Shown here: positions 24,984 through 34,772 of the stretch, piece after piece | Position numbering within the stretch: the stretch's first letter is position 1 | How the letters are laid out: the number at the start of each line of letters is the position of its first letter | Assembly: GCA_010093685.1 (NCBI GenBank) | Contig: MU006238.1 | Span: 562,129 to 626,128 of the forward strand | Direction of reading: 5' to 3' | From: Ophiobolus disseminans | Taxonomy: Eukaryota > Ascomycota > Dothideomycetes > Pleosporales > Phaeosphaeriaceae | Length of the DNA: 64,000 nucleotides | Made by a program: the position numbers and the translations under genes | Notes under the pieces: generated by a model | The model's input: the letters and a program-made list of their open reading frames with translations, nothing else | Database searches by the model: none | What the model was told of the DNA's origin: nothing

Positions 24984-25628
24984 TTAGTTGCCGAAGCCCA
25001 ATGCTGCACCTAAGCCTCCAGCGCCGCCAGTACCAGCACCGGCAGCTTTGCCTTTGCCTTTACCGCGGTGATGAGGCTCCGGGCGGGCATCACGAGCACC
25101 CAAACCCAAAGCCGCGGCGAGACCTCCTCCTGCGCCGGCGCCACCGGCCGCTTTGCCTTTGCCTTTACCGCGGTGGTGAGGCTCAGGACTAGCTTCACGT
25201 GCACCCAAACCAAGGGCTGCAGCCAGTCCTCCAGCTCCAGCACCGCCGGCAGCAGCCTTGCCCTTGCCTTTGCCGCGATGGTGCGGCTCTGGGCTAGCCT
25301 CACGTGCACCCAAGCCGAGAGCTGCAGTCAGCCCTCCAGCTCCAGCACCGCCGGCAGCAGCCTTGCCCTTGCCCTTGCCGCGGTGATGAGGCTCAGGGGC
25401 ACGTTGATGGAGGTCTGCCCAGTGTGCGTCGTCGTCAATCTCTTCTTGTGTCAAAGCATCACGGCCGAGTAGACCCTTTCCCTTTCCTTTGCCCTTGCCA
25501 CGATGATGAGGTTCTGGGGCGCGTTGGTGGAGATCTGCCCAATGTGCGTCGTCATCCTCCTCTTCGGTTGGGATGTCACGACCTAACAGGCCTTTCCCCT
25601 TGCCCTTGCCCTTGCCGCGGTGATGGGG
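24984..25628 (-). repeat. six in-frame coding repeats (PHHRGKGKGK units)
   Basis: Unit starts on the minus strand are 25628, 25511, 25391, 25286, 25181 and 25076, with unit lengths of 117, 120, 105, 105, 105 and 93 bases (the last includes the stop). Units 3-5 are nearly identical at protein level, indicating recent duplication or homogenisation. Confidence 0.85.
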
Positions 25629-25841
25629 ATCACGAGCAGCAAGAGCAGCAACAAGGTTGGTTGTTCGAATAGGACCGCTTCCCTGGAAGATGTTATTTGA
25701 TGATCAATGGACAGTAGCCTTCGATGAACTCACTGGCATACGCGCCTCTACAGCGCTATCCGCCACTTGCTTGTGCTCTGGCACAACATAAGCAGAAGCA
25801 GAAGCACCGAGTGCCAAAATAGTAAGAGCGGAGAACTTCAT
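24984..25841 (-). CDS. secreted tandem-repeat protein, candidate peptide precursor
   Basis: Predicted 268-residue secreted protein. Exon 1 is 25841-25734 and exon 2 is 25682-24984, with a 51 bp GT/AG intron. A clear signal peptide (MKFSALTILALGASASA, residues 1-17) is followed by a short pro-like region (YVVPEHKQVADSAVEARMP) and then six tandem repeats. Each repeat begins with an invariant PHHRGKGKGK. Units 1-2 (39 and 40 residues) continue GKGLLGRD then an acidic stretch with DDDAHWADLHQRAPE. Units 3-6 (30-35 residues) continue with a Gly/Ala tract ending AALGLGARE or similar. There is no Lys-Arg pair, the usual Kex2 site of fungal repeat-peptide precursors. Single Arg residues before acidic residues are the only regular candidate cleavage points. 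It faces a UstYa-family gene across a shared promoter, hence the precursor hypothesis. A metal-binding (His-rich) or cationic secreted protein is the alternative. Confidence 0.75.
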
Positions 25842-27000
25842 AATGAATGTAGTTGAGTGGGTTTGAAGAATTGAACAAAAGTATATTCTGCCAGCAGAAA
25901 GAAGAGATGAAACTAGAATGAGAGGGTTATGCGAAGGAATGAGCACGTTGGATGACTGACACACTCTTCTCTGGAACATCGTCACACTATATATTGGAAC
26001 TGTCTGCTCTCAAACTGATGCCGCTCCGTCTGTTGAGTGGCACCCGAGGTTCTGAGACACCCGCGAACGATGCAGAAGCTATTACCCTGGTCACTTCCTG
26101 CGATACATCCGAGGTGGGTAACACACGATGGGCTTTCTCGGACTGCCAGACACAGAACGCATAGCATGGCATTCTTTCTCCACCAACGATACCTCTAGCC
26201 GCCGTCAAGCCTTGCCCATGAGCGGAAATAGCGGCGGTATGAGGATTCCTTAGCTGCCGCAGGCTGGGCATGGGAGTGGGTGTGTTCTACCTCGCCTCTG
26301 TCTGTGCCAATGACGGTGCTCTGATTCAGCAGCTTGCCGAGTTCTGAAAAGTGTGCAGGGTGTGCGGAGCCTCGAGGGAGGATGCCATTCGATCAAGCCG
26401 GAAACCCACCAATGCCACCTCCATTATTCCCACCTCATCGGGACCCGGCACACCGAAACGAACCTCTTCACGCAAACCCCAAGCACTTTTGTTCCATGTC
26501 CGTGTCAAACGATCGCGACCAAGCCTGGTTTTGCTAGTCCGCCAAGGATGAAACAATGGTGAAGGATTAAGGGGAGTCAAGGCTTGGCTTAGCGCGCATC
26601 TCGAAACCTAAACGCCGTTCTGGCCAACGGGAGTATGAGACGCGCTCCGCTCTTGCGTTACAGAAGCCTTGTCAAAAGCTTGTCACAGATTGGCGTCGCA
26701 GATGTCGGGGAATGCCTGGCTATTGTTGCCTTACGAAGGTGGAATGTTTGCCTCGATTGGCGGGGACAATGCGCGACATGCAGTGCAGGATTCCGCTTAT
26801 TTCATGCGCCGGTTGTTCTTGCCTTGGAATCCATCATCTACGCTGAACGAGGCATTTTCCACCACGTTCACGATCCTCGCCTGGAGCGCTTCTGTTCTGC
26901 CACTTCGACGTTTGTGCTGAGCACATAGCGCTGTTACTACGTCACGTACCGAACTTCACTTACATCTTTTCAAGTGTTGTGTTTCCAGAAGCTTACGACA
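25842..27000. promoter_or_regulatory. divergent promoter region between repeat protein and UstYa gene
   Basis: These 1,159 bases separate two outward-facing start codons. A TATATA-type element lies near 25987-25993, on the side of the repeat-protein gene. Small frames here (for example 26635-26928) lack support. The architecture would allow co-expression of the two genes. Confidence 0.45.
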
Positions 27001-27996
27001 ATGGAGAAGTACAACGACTCAGCATCATCACAGGATGATTCCTCTGACTTCGAAAACACCGCCCTACTCAACACACAGTACCTCAAGCAAGAAATCCAAC
27101 GGCGGCGAAACTACGTCTACCTCACACTTTTCAACCTCTTCATCTTCACACTCTCCATGCTGTCGTTGATATGCGCCGTCATGTCCCAAAAAGACATCTC
27201 AGCATACGACGCAGCGAAGTTAATGGGTCAATTCGACATATACTGTACGCAGCACACCCCCAGCCGTTCCAACCAAGGACTAATCCTCGCTCAGCCCCCG
27301 CAATCCACGAAGTAGCCTACTCGCGCCAAAAATTCCACCTCGCCAGCCCCCTCAACTCATCGAAATACGTCGGCATCACCGACGACGTCGAAAATGCTTG
27401 GATGGATATAGCATATCGTACGTGCCTCCCACCACCCATCATCATTTCCCCTTCCCCCACACATCCTTCACCACCTTGCTCACACTCTCCCAGTCCCCGA
27501 CCAAATCATCCCCGCCTCCTCATTCCCCAAACTCAACAAACCAGCCGACGCAATGAGATCCACCAACCCAGCAACAGGCGAGACAGGGTACCGCGTTGGA
27601 ATCGAAGCGTTTCACCAGTTACACTGCTTGAATTTGCTGCGCATGGCGACGTATCCAGAGTACTACACCAAAGTGGAGTGGAGTGATACGAACGATGAGC
27701 CCGAGAGGGTGAGGGCGCATTTAGGTAAGCTTGTCCCTTCCAACAACACAAACATAGCCGGTGTGGGGTATTCGATGTTGTATGTTCACGAGTGCTAATG
27801 CAGTGCGATAGATCACTGCATCGAAATCCTACGCATGAACCTCATGTGTTTCGCAGATGTGAATGTCTTTACGTTTCATCCGCGACAAGGGTCAGAGGGT
27901 TTTTGGCCCGATTACGAGAGCGAGCATGTGTGTCGGGATTTTGAGAGGGTGAGGCGGTGGGCGGTGGAGAATGGGGTGCCGGATGCGGATGTGTGA
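27001..27996 (+). CDS. UstYa-family (DUF3328) protein
   Basis: Predicted 260-residue membrane-anchored protein from exons 27001-27244, 27295-27417, 27494-27724 and 27812-27996. All introns are GT/AG and the frame is continuous. A polar N-terminus is followed by one transmembrane helix at about residues 38-60 and a lumenal domain. The first family motif, HQLHC, is at residues 163-167 (the HxxHC signature). The second, DHCIEILRMNLMC, is at residues 200-212 and is rebuilt across intron 3. In ustiloxin, phomopsin, asperipin and victorin pathways, UstYa-type proteins oxidise and cyclise ribosomal peptide cores. Other members act in cyclochlorotine-type pathways, so the family alone does not prove a RiPP. 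The divergent neighbour is a secreted repeat protein, exactly the partner expected. Both histidine-cysteine motifs are intact, so activity is plausible. Confidence 0.9.
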
Positions 27997-28187
27997 GGTA
28001 TGTCAGCGGAAGAGGGGTTCGGCTGCGGAAGAGGATGTTGTCATGTATGTGGGTGGAGTACGAATACTTGCACGCCTACCAACAACAACGAGAAATAAAA
28101 ATCTATACAATTCCATACTCATACACTACCCCACACTACACCAAGTCCAACCCACCATCTATCCCATCCCATCTACCCCAACCGCAT

Positions 28188-30003
28188 TCAACCGGCATGC
28201 TCCACAATCTCGCTGACCACCTTGTCGCCCTTGATGTACGTCCGAATCTGCTCCGGAACCGGGTTCTCAGAGTAATCCTCCTCAGTCGGCAGATTGATGT
28301 TAATACTCGAGCATTTACTCGTGAAGATTTCCGTTTCCAGCGAGTCCTTGCTAAGATACACGGTCGCGCCATCGACCTGGTCGAGCAAGATAGTCGGCAG
28401 GGTGCCGAGGACCTGGATAGCGAAGTTGGGGCACTTGATAACATCCACTGAACTGACGAGGGAATCGATGATCAAGCTAGCGCGCGATGAGTTGTCGACG
28501 CTGATGGCGTTTGTTTTTCCGTTGATGCGGATAGTTGTGTTTTTGCAGCGTGAGATGAGGATAGTGTGGTTGATTTCGGCGTCGATTTCCACCATCTCCG
28601 TGGGCGATTCGTAATTCTCGATGATCCAGCGGTTGCCGTCGAGCTCTTTGCGCGGCGGCTTCTTAGTCCGCATGCTTTCTGGCTTGGGCTTCTTGCCTGG
28701 TGCGGGAGACTTGCCGCGTAGGGAGCCATTTGAATCACTGCGTGTGGGGACGGGGGCAGTTGCGCGGAGTGATGGGTTCTTGTGCGTCATTTGGTTTGGA
28801 TCGACCTTCTTCAGGCCCTTTGTGACGTCTGAGCCCTTGTTGAGGTCGTCGAATACGGCGTTCATGTCCGCGGCGGACTTCTTTGCGACAGGGGCAGTGC
28901 CGGGTGGTGGAGGTAGGCCTCCTGGTGGGGGCGGTGGGATGCCTCCCGCTGGGAAAGGTGGGGGCGGTGGGATGGACGATGAGGAGGGGCCTGAGGGTGT
29001 GCCCGAGGTTTGTTTGGCAGCTTCTTTTGCCTCGATGCCGTTGGGGTTCCATGAAACACCACCGGGGTGATGCTTCTTTGCGTACTCGGACTGGGCTTCG
29101 AACAGCTTGTAGTATGCTCGCACCCACTCGACGAAAGTCTTATTCTCGGGCCTAGTTAAGGTGTCAGCGGGTCTCCTTCGATGTCGCTTCCGTCAACATA
29201 CTTGTCGCGGTACTCCTTCAGCACCTTGTTGCCGTACATCTGGGCGCCGCCGAAAAGCTCCTTGATGTGCTCGTGGGGCTTCATGCTGCCGCTGCTGCTG
29301 ATGGTGATCCACCCCAGACACCCGACGCCATCGGCGACCATGGACAGCGGGTCCTTGAGGGCAGCCTCGCGGTTGTGTTGACGGAACTCGTCCGTCTTCT
29401 CCATGCTTGCCTGGAGGTCTTTCAGGAGCTCCATGATGGTCCGGTCGTCGGGCTTCTTGGCCTTGTTCGCAATGAAGATGAAGTGCCGCTGCGCTGCAAA
29501 GGCCTGCTGGACCGCCTTGGACTGTCCCTCGATGACTTCGCCCAGCCTGCTGCTCAGCTCCAGCCATGTCTTCAGCTCCGTGTTGACCAGCGCATCAAAG
29601 GCCTCAATCGCCGGGGGCAAGCTCTCGACGGGCGGCTTGGGGGTCGGTGCCGTGCTGCCAGCTGCTGCCAGTTTTGCGGCCGGTCCTGGGCTTTGCGCTC
29701 CATTGGTGGTGGCAACCGCGGCGCCGGACTCTCCATTCGGGAACGAGGAGCTGGCGATGTCTTCCAGCCGGCTTGTGGCAGCCTCCAATCTGCGCACCAT
29801 GCCCGTCAGCAAGTTGTCCGTCGTCTGCACTTCTCCATTTCGGCCGAGGATGTGCTGCCCGGCTTCAGACATGGTGGAGCGGACGGGGTATTGGGGGCGT
29901 GAAGGGTGTCGCGAAGCCGGTAGAGATGGGGGAGATTAGAAGATATGGCCGGGACTCACCGCTTGATCAGCGTGGTAAAGCTGTTCATGTTGCTCTGGGC
30001 CAT
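28188..30003 (-). CDS. srv2: adenylyl cyclase-associated protein (CAP)
   Basis: Predicted 531-residue actin-monomer recycling and cyclase-binding protein, close to the yeast length. Exons are 30003-29960, 29789-29202 and 29151-28188. The start MAQSNMNSFTTLIK splices directly into RLEAATSRLEDIAS, the conserved N-terminal cyclase-binding coiled-coil motif. This makes the ATG at 29872 an intronic artefact. A helical folded domain follows (about residues 70-240), then poly-proline runs (PPPPPFPAGGIPPPPPGG) for profilin and SH3 binding, a WH2-like and basic linker, and the C-terminal CARP beta-sheet domain beginning near RKELDGNRWIIENYE and ending IVEHAG. This is a housekeeping gene marking the right edge of the secondary-metabolite-like block. 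Confidence 0.95.
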
Positions 30004-30475
30004 TTGCGGAGAAGGTGCAGCTCAATCCTGGCTACTTGCTTGTATGGATGCGTAGCTCGGGAAGGGGCAGCAGGTGTCGGGTGAGCACAGCTTGCACACC
30101 GATGTGTCCAGTAGGGCTGTTTCGCGCTGACAAGGAGTAATAATAGAGGGGGTGAGTCCTGAAGGGGTCCGCAACACGTAATGGGAGAATTGAAGGTTTC
30201 ACAGTATTTAGGATGAAGAGATGCCTGGCCCCGTAAGGTGAGCCTTGTTCCCCGACATGGATCCCACGTTGCCGCTAGCTGCATGCCAAGCCGAACTCTA
30301 CCACCGCCCAATGACCGCTCCTGCGACCAAGTTGCGTCAGCAGCAAGCACTCCGAACTAGTCCCTGATCTTCGAGAGACTACGCCGGTGCAGCCTAAAAT
30401 TCTGTCTGCAATACAACGGAGCAAGACACGGTCTCAAGCTGCGTTCGGCTTTGGTGGGGTTCATGCTCACACATC
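30004..30475. promoter_or_regulatory. divergent promoter of CAP and Mak32-like genes
   Basis: These 472 bp lie between two outward-facing start codons. No distinct element was recognised. Confidence 0.4.
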
Positions 30476-31647
30476 ATGGCGACGAATATGGATGACATCG
30501 ACTTTTGCACCCTGGGCATGTTCATTATTGGTGAATCAGATCCTCTCTAGAAATCAAAGCGTTCTATTAGAGGAATGATCTAATGCCAAGTCAGATGAGA
30601 TCGAGTTTCCCCCACCAAAACCACCCGAAAAAGATATACTCGGTGGCGCAGGGTCCTACTCTGCCTTGGGAGCACGTATATTCTCTCCGGCACCGAAGTC
30701 CAAGTCTGTGGGCTGGATAGTCGATTGTGGCTCAGACTTCCCATTAGAACTACGCGAGTTCATTGCGCAGTGGGAAACGGGCGTTGTTATTCGGGAGACA
30801 CCTGATCGATTGACTACCCGAGGATGGAATGGCTATGGCGAGCATGAACATCGAGGTATGCTGGTAATTGGAAACAATGAAAGCGAGACTAATGTGCGTA
30901 GCCTTCAAGTACATGACACCCAAGCTCCGACTGGATCATCAAGCACTCGTCGATACTCCGCTGCTCTGGTCGAAGTCTTTCCATCTTATCTGCTCGCCAC
31001 TCCGCTGCATTGACCTGGTCGAAAACATCCTTGCGCTACGAAAAAAGGCCTCGAAGTCAGCACCAAATGCAAGTCCGCTCTTCATATGGGAGCCGGTGCC
31101 CGACCTGTGTGTGCCCGAAGAGTACGAGAACTGCTTGAAGGCGCTCAAGTGCGTTGACATCGTCAGTCCCAATAATGGTGAGCTGGGCGGCTTCTTCGGC
31201 AAGGACACCATGAACAAAGATCATGTCAAGTACCGCCTGATCGAGTCATTGTGCAACCGATGGCTAGAGAGTGGCATTGGAGCAGACGGAGGGGGCGGCA
31301 TCGTAGTCCGGTGTGGGAAAGATGGATGCCTCATGACGCGTCGGGAAATGTGCTCATGGATGCCTGCATACCACCAGTCAGCAGAAAAGGTGGTGGATCC
31401 AACCGGTGGCGGCAATGGCTTCTTAGGCGGGCTAGCTGTGGGATTAGTCAGAGGTGGTGAGATGCCCGGCGTTCACAATTTGAGCCAGGCCGTTGTATGG
31501 GGAAGTATAGCTGCGAGCTTTGCCATCGAGCAAGTGGGCATGTCTGTGCTGAAGAAGAGCGGGGACGGAGAAACGTGGAACGGGGTCAAAGTCCAAGACA
31601 GACTCGCTGAGTTCAAGCAACTGCTGGATAGATATGTACAGCCGTAA
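30476..31647 (+). CDS. PfkB-family sugar-kinase-like protein (Mak32-like)
   Basis: Predicted 353-residue protein from exons 30476-30530, 30595-30855 and 30902-31647. The ribokinase-type N-terminus MDDIDFCTLGMFIIDEIEF is rebuilt across intron 1 and is followed by LGGAGSYSALGARIF, the family's substrate-side Gly motif. GWNGYGEHEHRAFKYMTPKLRL, rebuilt across intron 2, is typical of the Mak32 group. The C-terminal anion-hole motif reads DPTGGGNGFLGG, with the usual GAGD replaced by GGGN. The catalytic Asp position is therefore Asn, as I recall for Mak32-like proteins, so kinase activity is doubtful. Yeast Mak32 was named for maintenance of a killer dsRNA; the biochemical role is unclear. Confidence 0.85.
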
Positions 31648-31698
31648 TCGTGCTCTGTCGCATTCCAGCTCATGTGCCCTCCTCTTACGACTCGTGGC

Positions 31699-32081
31699 TT
31701 ATTTCTCCACTGGCCGCTCGAGTCCAAGTTCCTTCTGTTTCCGCTCGTGTTCGATGATCTGCTTGCTCCAGCTGTGCTTTGTCAGTTGCAAAGCCTCGAC
31801 ATGGTACATAACATATGGTGTCGTACTATCGGCTGGGGAAGAAGCGGCCCGGCTCGGGCATCTTGTCGCGGTACTCCAGTCTTGCGCTGGCCATCCAGGC
31901 CATGCCGACGATGCTGCCCATGACGAGGCCCACGATTGCCGTGTTGGCCTTCCAGTTGGCGGGCTGCGAGTACCAACCACCGGCCGGCGACCAGACGTGC
32001 TTTGGGTATCTGGAGATGTCAATTGTGCGCCCGGTGAAGCGGCGGCGGTTGCGCGTACGGAATCTTGCCTCCTCCGCCCAT
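31699..32081 (-). CDS. mitochondrial complex I accessory subunit (NDUFB4/B15-like)
   Basis: Small predicted protein of 92 residues, found only by splicing. Exon 1 is 32081-32059 (MGGGGKIP), exon 2 is 32009-31827 and exon 3 is 31771-31699. Introns of 50 and 55 bp are GT/AG and the frame closes exactly. It reads KIPYPKHVWSPAGGWYS near the start, a single hydrophobic segment (AIVGLVMGSMVGMAWMA), then MPEPGRFFPSRYWSKQII and a charged tail. This layout matches single-helix accessory subunits of NADH:ubiquinone oxidoreductase of the B15/NDUFB4 type as I recall them; the exact subunit name is uncertain. It shares a very short promoter with mL44, which supports a mitochondrial role. Confidence 0.75.
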
Positions 32082-32165
32082 GATTGCGAGTTATAGTCGG
32101 ATTCGAGGGTTGTGTTGGTTGGTGGTGAGGTTGCGATGCTGCGGAGCTCGGATTAGGTAAGGAAC
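32082..32165. promoter_or_regulatory. 84 bp bidirectional promoter, two mitochondrial genes
   Basis: Only 84 bases separate the start codons of the complex I subunit (-) and mL44 (+), so the two genes must share a promoter or use overlapping leaders. Confidence 0.55.
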
Positions 32166-33530
32166 ATGGCTTGGCAGAAAAGTTCGGGCAATGCAATGGC
32201 GACTAGCATCAGAGCACACACGACACGGTCAATTGCTGCTGCTCCCTGCTCCGCCGTCTCCGCACCCAGTCCCCGCCATTCCTCTTTAATGAAGCGAATC
32301 GCCGTCTCACGATGCGCCTCGCAATTGCTGGCAAACCAGCTGCCTCGCCGCCCAACATGTCCCTACGCCGCGGCGAAGAACACAGCGCAGCACGTCACAC
32401 CCCACAGCCACAGGATACGAGCCCGGTGGCAGAGCACAGCAGCAGCCCAAGAAGACGACGGACTCGGAATTGAGATTCCGACCCCAGCTTCGACACCACG
32501 ATCCCCGCCTCGAGCAGCAAGAAAGCCGCCTCCAACGCCATTACCGCTTGAGAAGCTGCCGTCACCACATCCCAAAGCCGCCGACTCGTCCACAAAGCTG
32601 CACGCCCTGCGGAGTCGACTGTCACTGCCGCCCCGATTCCCCCTGCCTGCGCTTGCACGAACACTCGTCCACCCCTCCGCCGACCCCGACCCGCACTTCA
32701 ACAATGCCTCGCTCTCCATACTCGGACGACATCTGCTCAGCTACTACACCTCCGAGTACCTACTATGCACATACCCGCGCCTGCCAATGCAAGTCGTATT
32801 TGCCGCAGTGGAGGCATATATCGGCCCGAAAGCGCTAGCCATAATTGCACGCGAATGGGGCATCGAGGCTGCAGAGGAGCCGGGTGGTGAGGTGGAGCCG
32901 GGACTACTGCAGTTCAAGCGGATACAGAGCGGAGGAGCACTACCAGAGGCCTTCAGGAGACAGGCACCATGGGCGTGGAACGTCACAACCACGCACAAAA
33001 TCACAAGAACAGACGAATTCGGCAGTGAGCATGCCCCACCGAGCCCGCATGCGCTGCAAAGGACGCCAGTACCCAATGAAGAAGCGGCGCAATCCTTCGT
33101 CAGAGCGCTGATAGGAGCTCTACACGTGCACCTCGGATCGCCACTCGTCAAGCGCTTCTTCCGCGACCACTTCCTCAGCAGACATCTCGACGTCGACAAG
33201 CTCTTCGACTTTCGCACACCCACCCGCGACCTGTCCAAACTATGCGACCGAGAAGGCTTCGACAGCCCCATCGCCCGTATCATCTCAGAAACCGGCCGGC
33301 TGAGCAGACATCCCGTCTTCGTGGTGGGCGTATACAGCGGGAAAGACAAGCTGGGCGAAGGCGCAGGAAGCTCGCTCGACGAAGCACGCACACGCGCAGC
33401 CGCAGCAGCACTGAAAGCGTGGTACCTCTACCGCCCAGTCGACGTCACCGTACCCAGCAGCATGGAGGGCGAACTCGACACGAGCAAATGGCGGCCCAAC
33501 TTGATCGACTGTGGCGAGGTGATTGTGTAA
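32166..33530 (+). CDS. mrpl3: mitochondrial large-subunit ribosomal protein mL44 (MRPL3)
   Basis: Single-exon, 454-residue protein of the mitoribosome large subunit. The N-terminus is basic, Ala/Ser/Arg-rich and without acidic residues for about 80 residues, as expected of a matrix targeting sequence. An RNase III-like fold follows (about residues 150-340). Its signature region reads NASLSILGRHLLSYYTSEYL, with the catalytic acidic residues of true RNase III replaced, as in mL44. The C-terminal part (from about 385) contains a double-stranded RNA-binding domain (HPVFVVGVYSGKDKLGEGAGSS then ARTRAAAAALKAWYLY). Several in-frame Met codons follow the first ATG; the first is used here because it gives a longer presequence. 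Confidence 0.88.
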   Translation: MAWQKSSGNAMATSIRAHTTRSIAAAPCSAVSAPSPRHSSLMKRIAVSRCASQLLANQLPRRPTCPYAAAKNTAQHVTPHSHRIRARWQSTAAAQEDDGLGIEIPTPASTPRSPPRAARKPPPTPLPLEKLPSPHPKAADSSTKLHALRSRLSLPPRFPLPALARTLVHPSADPDPHFNNASLSILGRHLLSYYTSEYLLCTYPRLPMQVVFAAVEAYIGPKALAIIAREWGIEAAEEPGGEVEPGLLQFKRIQSGGALPEAFRRQAPWAWNVTTTHKITRTDEFGSEHAPPSPHALQRTPVPNEEAAQSFVRALIGALHVHLGSPLVKRFFRDHFLSRHLDVDKLFDFRTPTRDLSKLCDREGFDSPIARIISETGRLSRHPVFVVGVYSGKDKLGEGAGSSLDEARTRAAAAALKAWYLYRPVDVTVPSSMEGELDTSKWRPNLIDCGEVIV

Positions 33531-34772
33531 GAGTACGACATCTATAAACCACACTTCGGCGTTCCATGGGTTGGCTTCAGCATTGCAGTAGCATCTTTCT
33601 TCGCTTGTACAGATTTGAGCAGAGGGTAGAGAGACCATTCATGAGAGGGAATACGAAGACCTGTGTCGCTGCAAGTAGTGGCGAGCGGTATATATATGCA
33701 TGTATCATATGTGCCAATACGGGATAAATACCCAAACGAATATTGCAAACATGTACTACTGTCCACGATGTTGCATAATTTACAAACAGCTGTGAAGATG
33801 ACCTACGCATGCATTTTCCTCTAACCCACTATACCATCCCCATCCAACGTCCTCATGCCCATTTCTTCCCTACCACAACAACTCCCCGCCTCCACCTTTC
33901 GACCGCTGCATGTATTTGTGGAGGATCTTAAACAAGGATACGATGAACGAATACCCGCGCTTTCTTCTTTCGAGCACTTCCATGGCCTTTCCGTTTACTC
34001 CCCTGCTGTATCGAGATTTGGTAGTGCTGTATATAGACATGTAGCACATATGCGCTTGCCAACTCGCTAGATCTGGGGACTTTTGCAATGGAGTTGGATT
34101 CTTGTGTGCATTGCAGTGCACGTGGAATTGGTTGCAGGTGTCGGTTTTGGGGCTCTGTTTTTGCTCCGACAGTGATATGTTGCTGCGTGGCTGTTCGATA
34201 CTTGTGTTGATGTATCGCAGAATACTAAGCTCTGAGTTGCAATGGCCATATATGAGGTCGAGTGCATGATTGATTTATTGATATGGCATTACAATACGAA
34301 CGTCTAAACTATATATAACTAAAAGTATTGTTGAAAGGCTGCCTAGAAGATGTGAAGCTATGCTCGACTACCCGCCTCTATTCGTCGTGCCAGTGAAATA
34401 CAAAGGCAGTCTGTGTGTACAATGATCGCTGTCCTCCTCTTATGCACTCAAAGCTCCTGATCGTGAATATGCTCGCTGAACGCTGCATCGCGAAAGGGAA
34501 ATGGGGGCCGCTGGAAGGGGTATCAAAGGTCCGACCCATGCAGAATGTCAGAAACGCAAAGAGAGTCGCGAAGTTTGTGCGCAAAATGTCATCGCTGCCG
34601 TGCATTCCGTTTCTGTGTGTGTCTGTTTCTCCCGAGCTGTCATGTTTCACCCATGTCGTTCCCGTCGGCTGTTTGTCTGCCGGTGTTTGCAAACGGCCGT
34701 ATCGCGCTTGTATGACGAGTGTCACCTCGTGTGGCGATTGTTTGACGGCATGTTTTGACGTTTCGGCTTCGT
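33531..34772. other. convergent spacer, no supported gene
   Basis: About 1.2 kb between the 3' ends of mL44 (+) and the pseudokinase gene (-). It is AT-richer in the middle. The frames here overlap and lack motifs; the one at 34415-34903 is the reverse of the pseudokinase end. Confidence 0.4.

Noticed and set aside
24984..25628. Regular 105-120 base repeats suggesting a CRISPR array or minisatellite
   Set aside because: The repeats are in-frame codons of a secreted protein with a signal peptide and intron; this is a eukaryotic window.
28621..29070. 149-codon Gly-rich frame antisense to CAP
   Set aside because: It is the reverse of the CAP poly-proline region and has no independent support.
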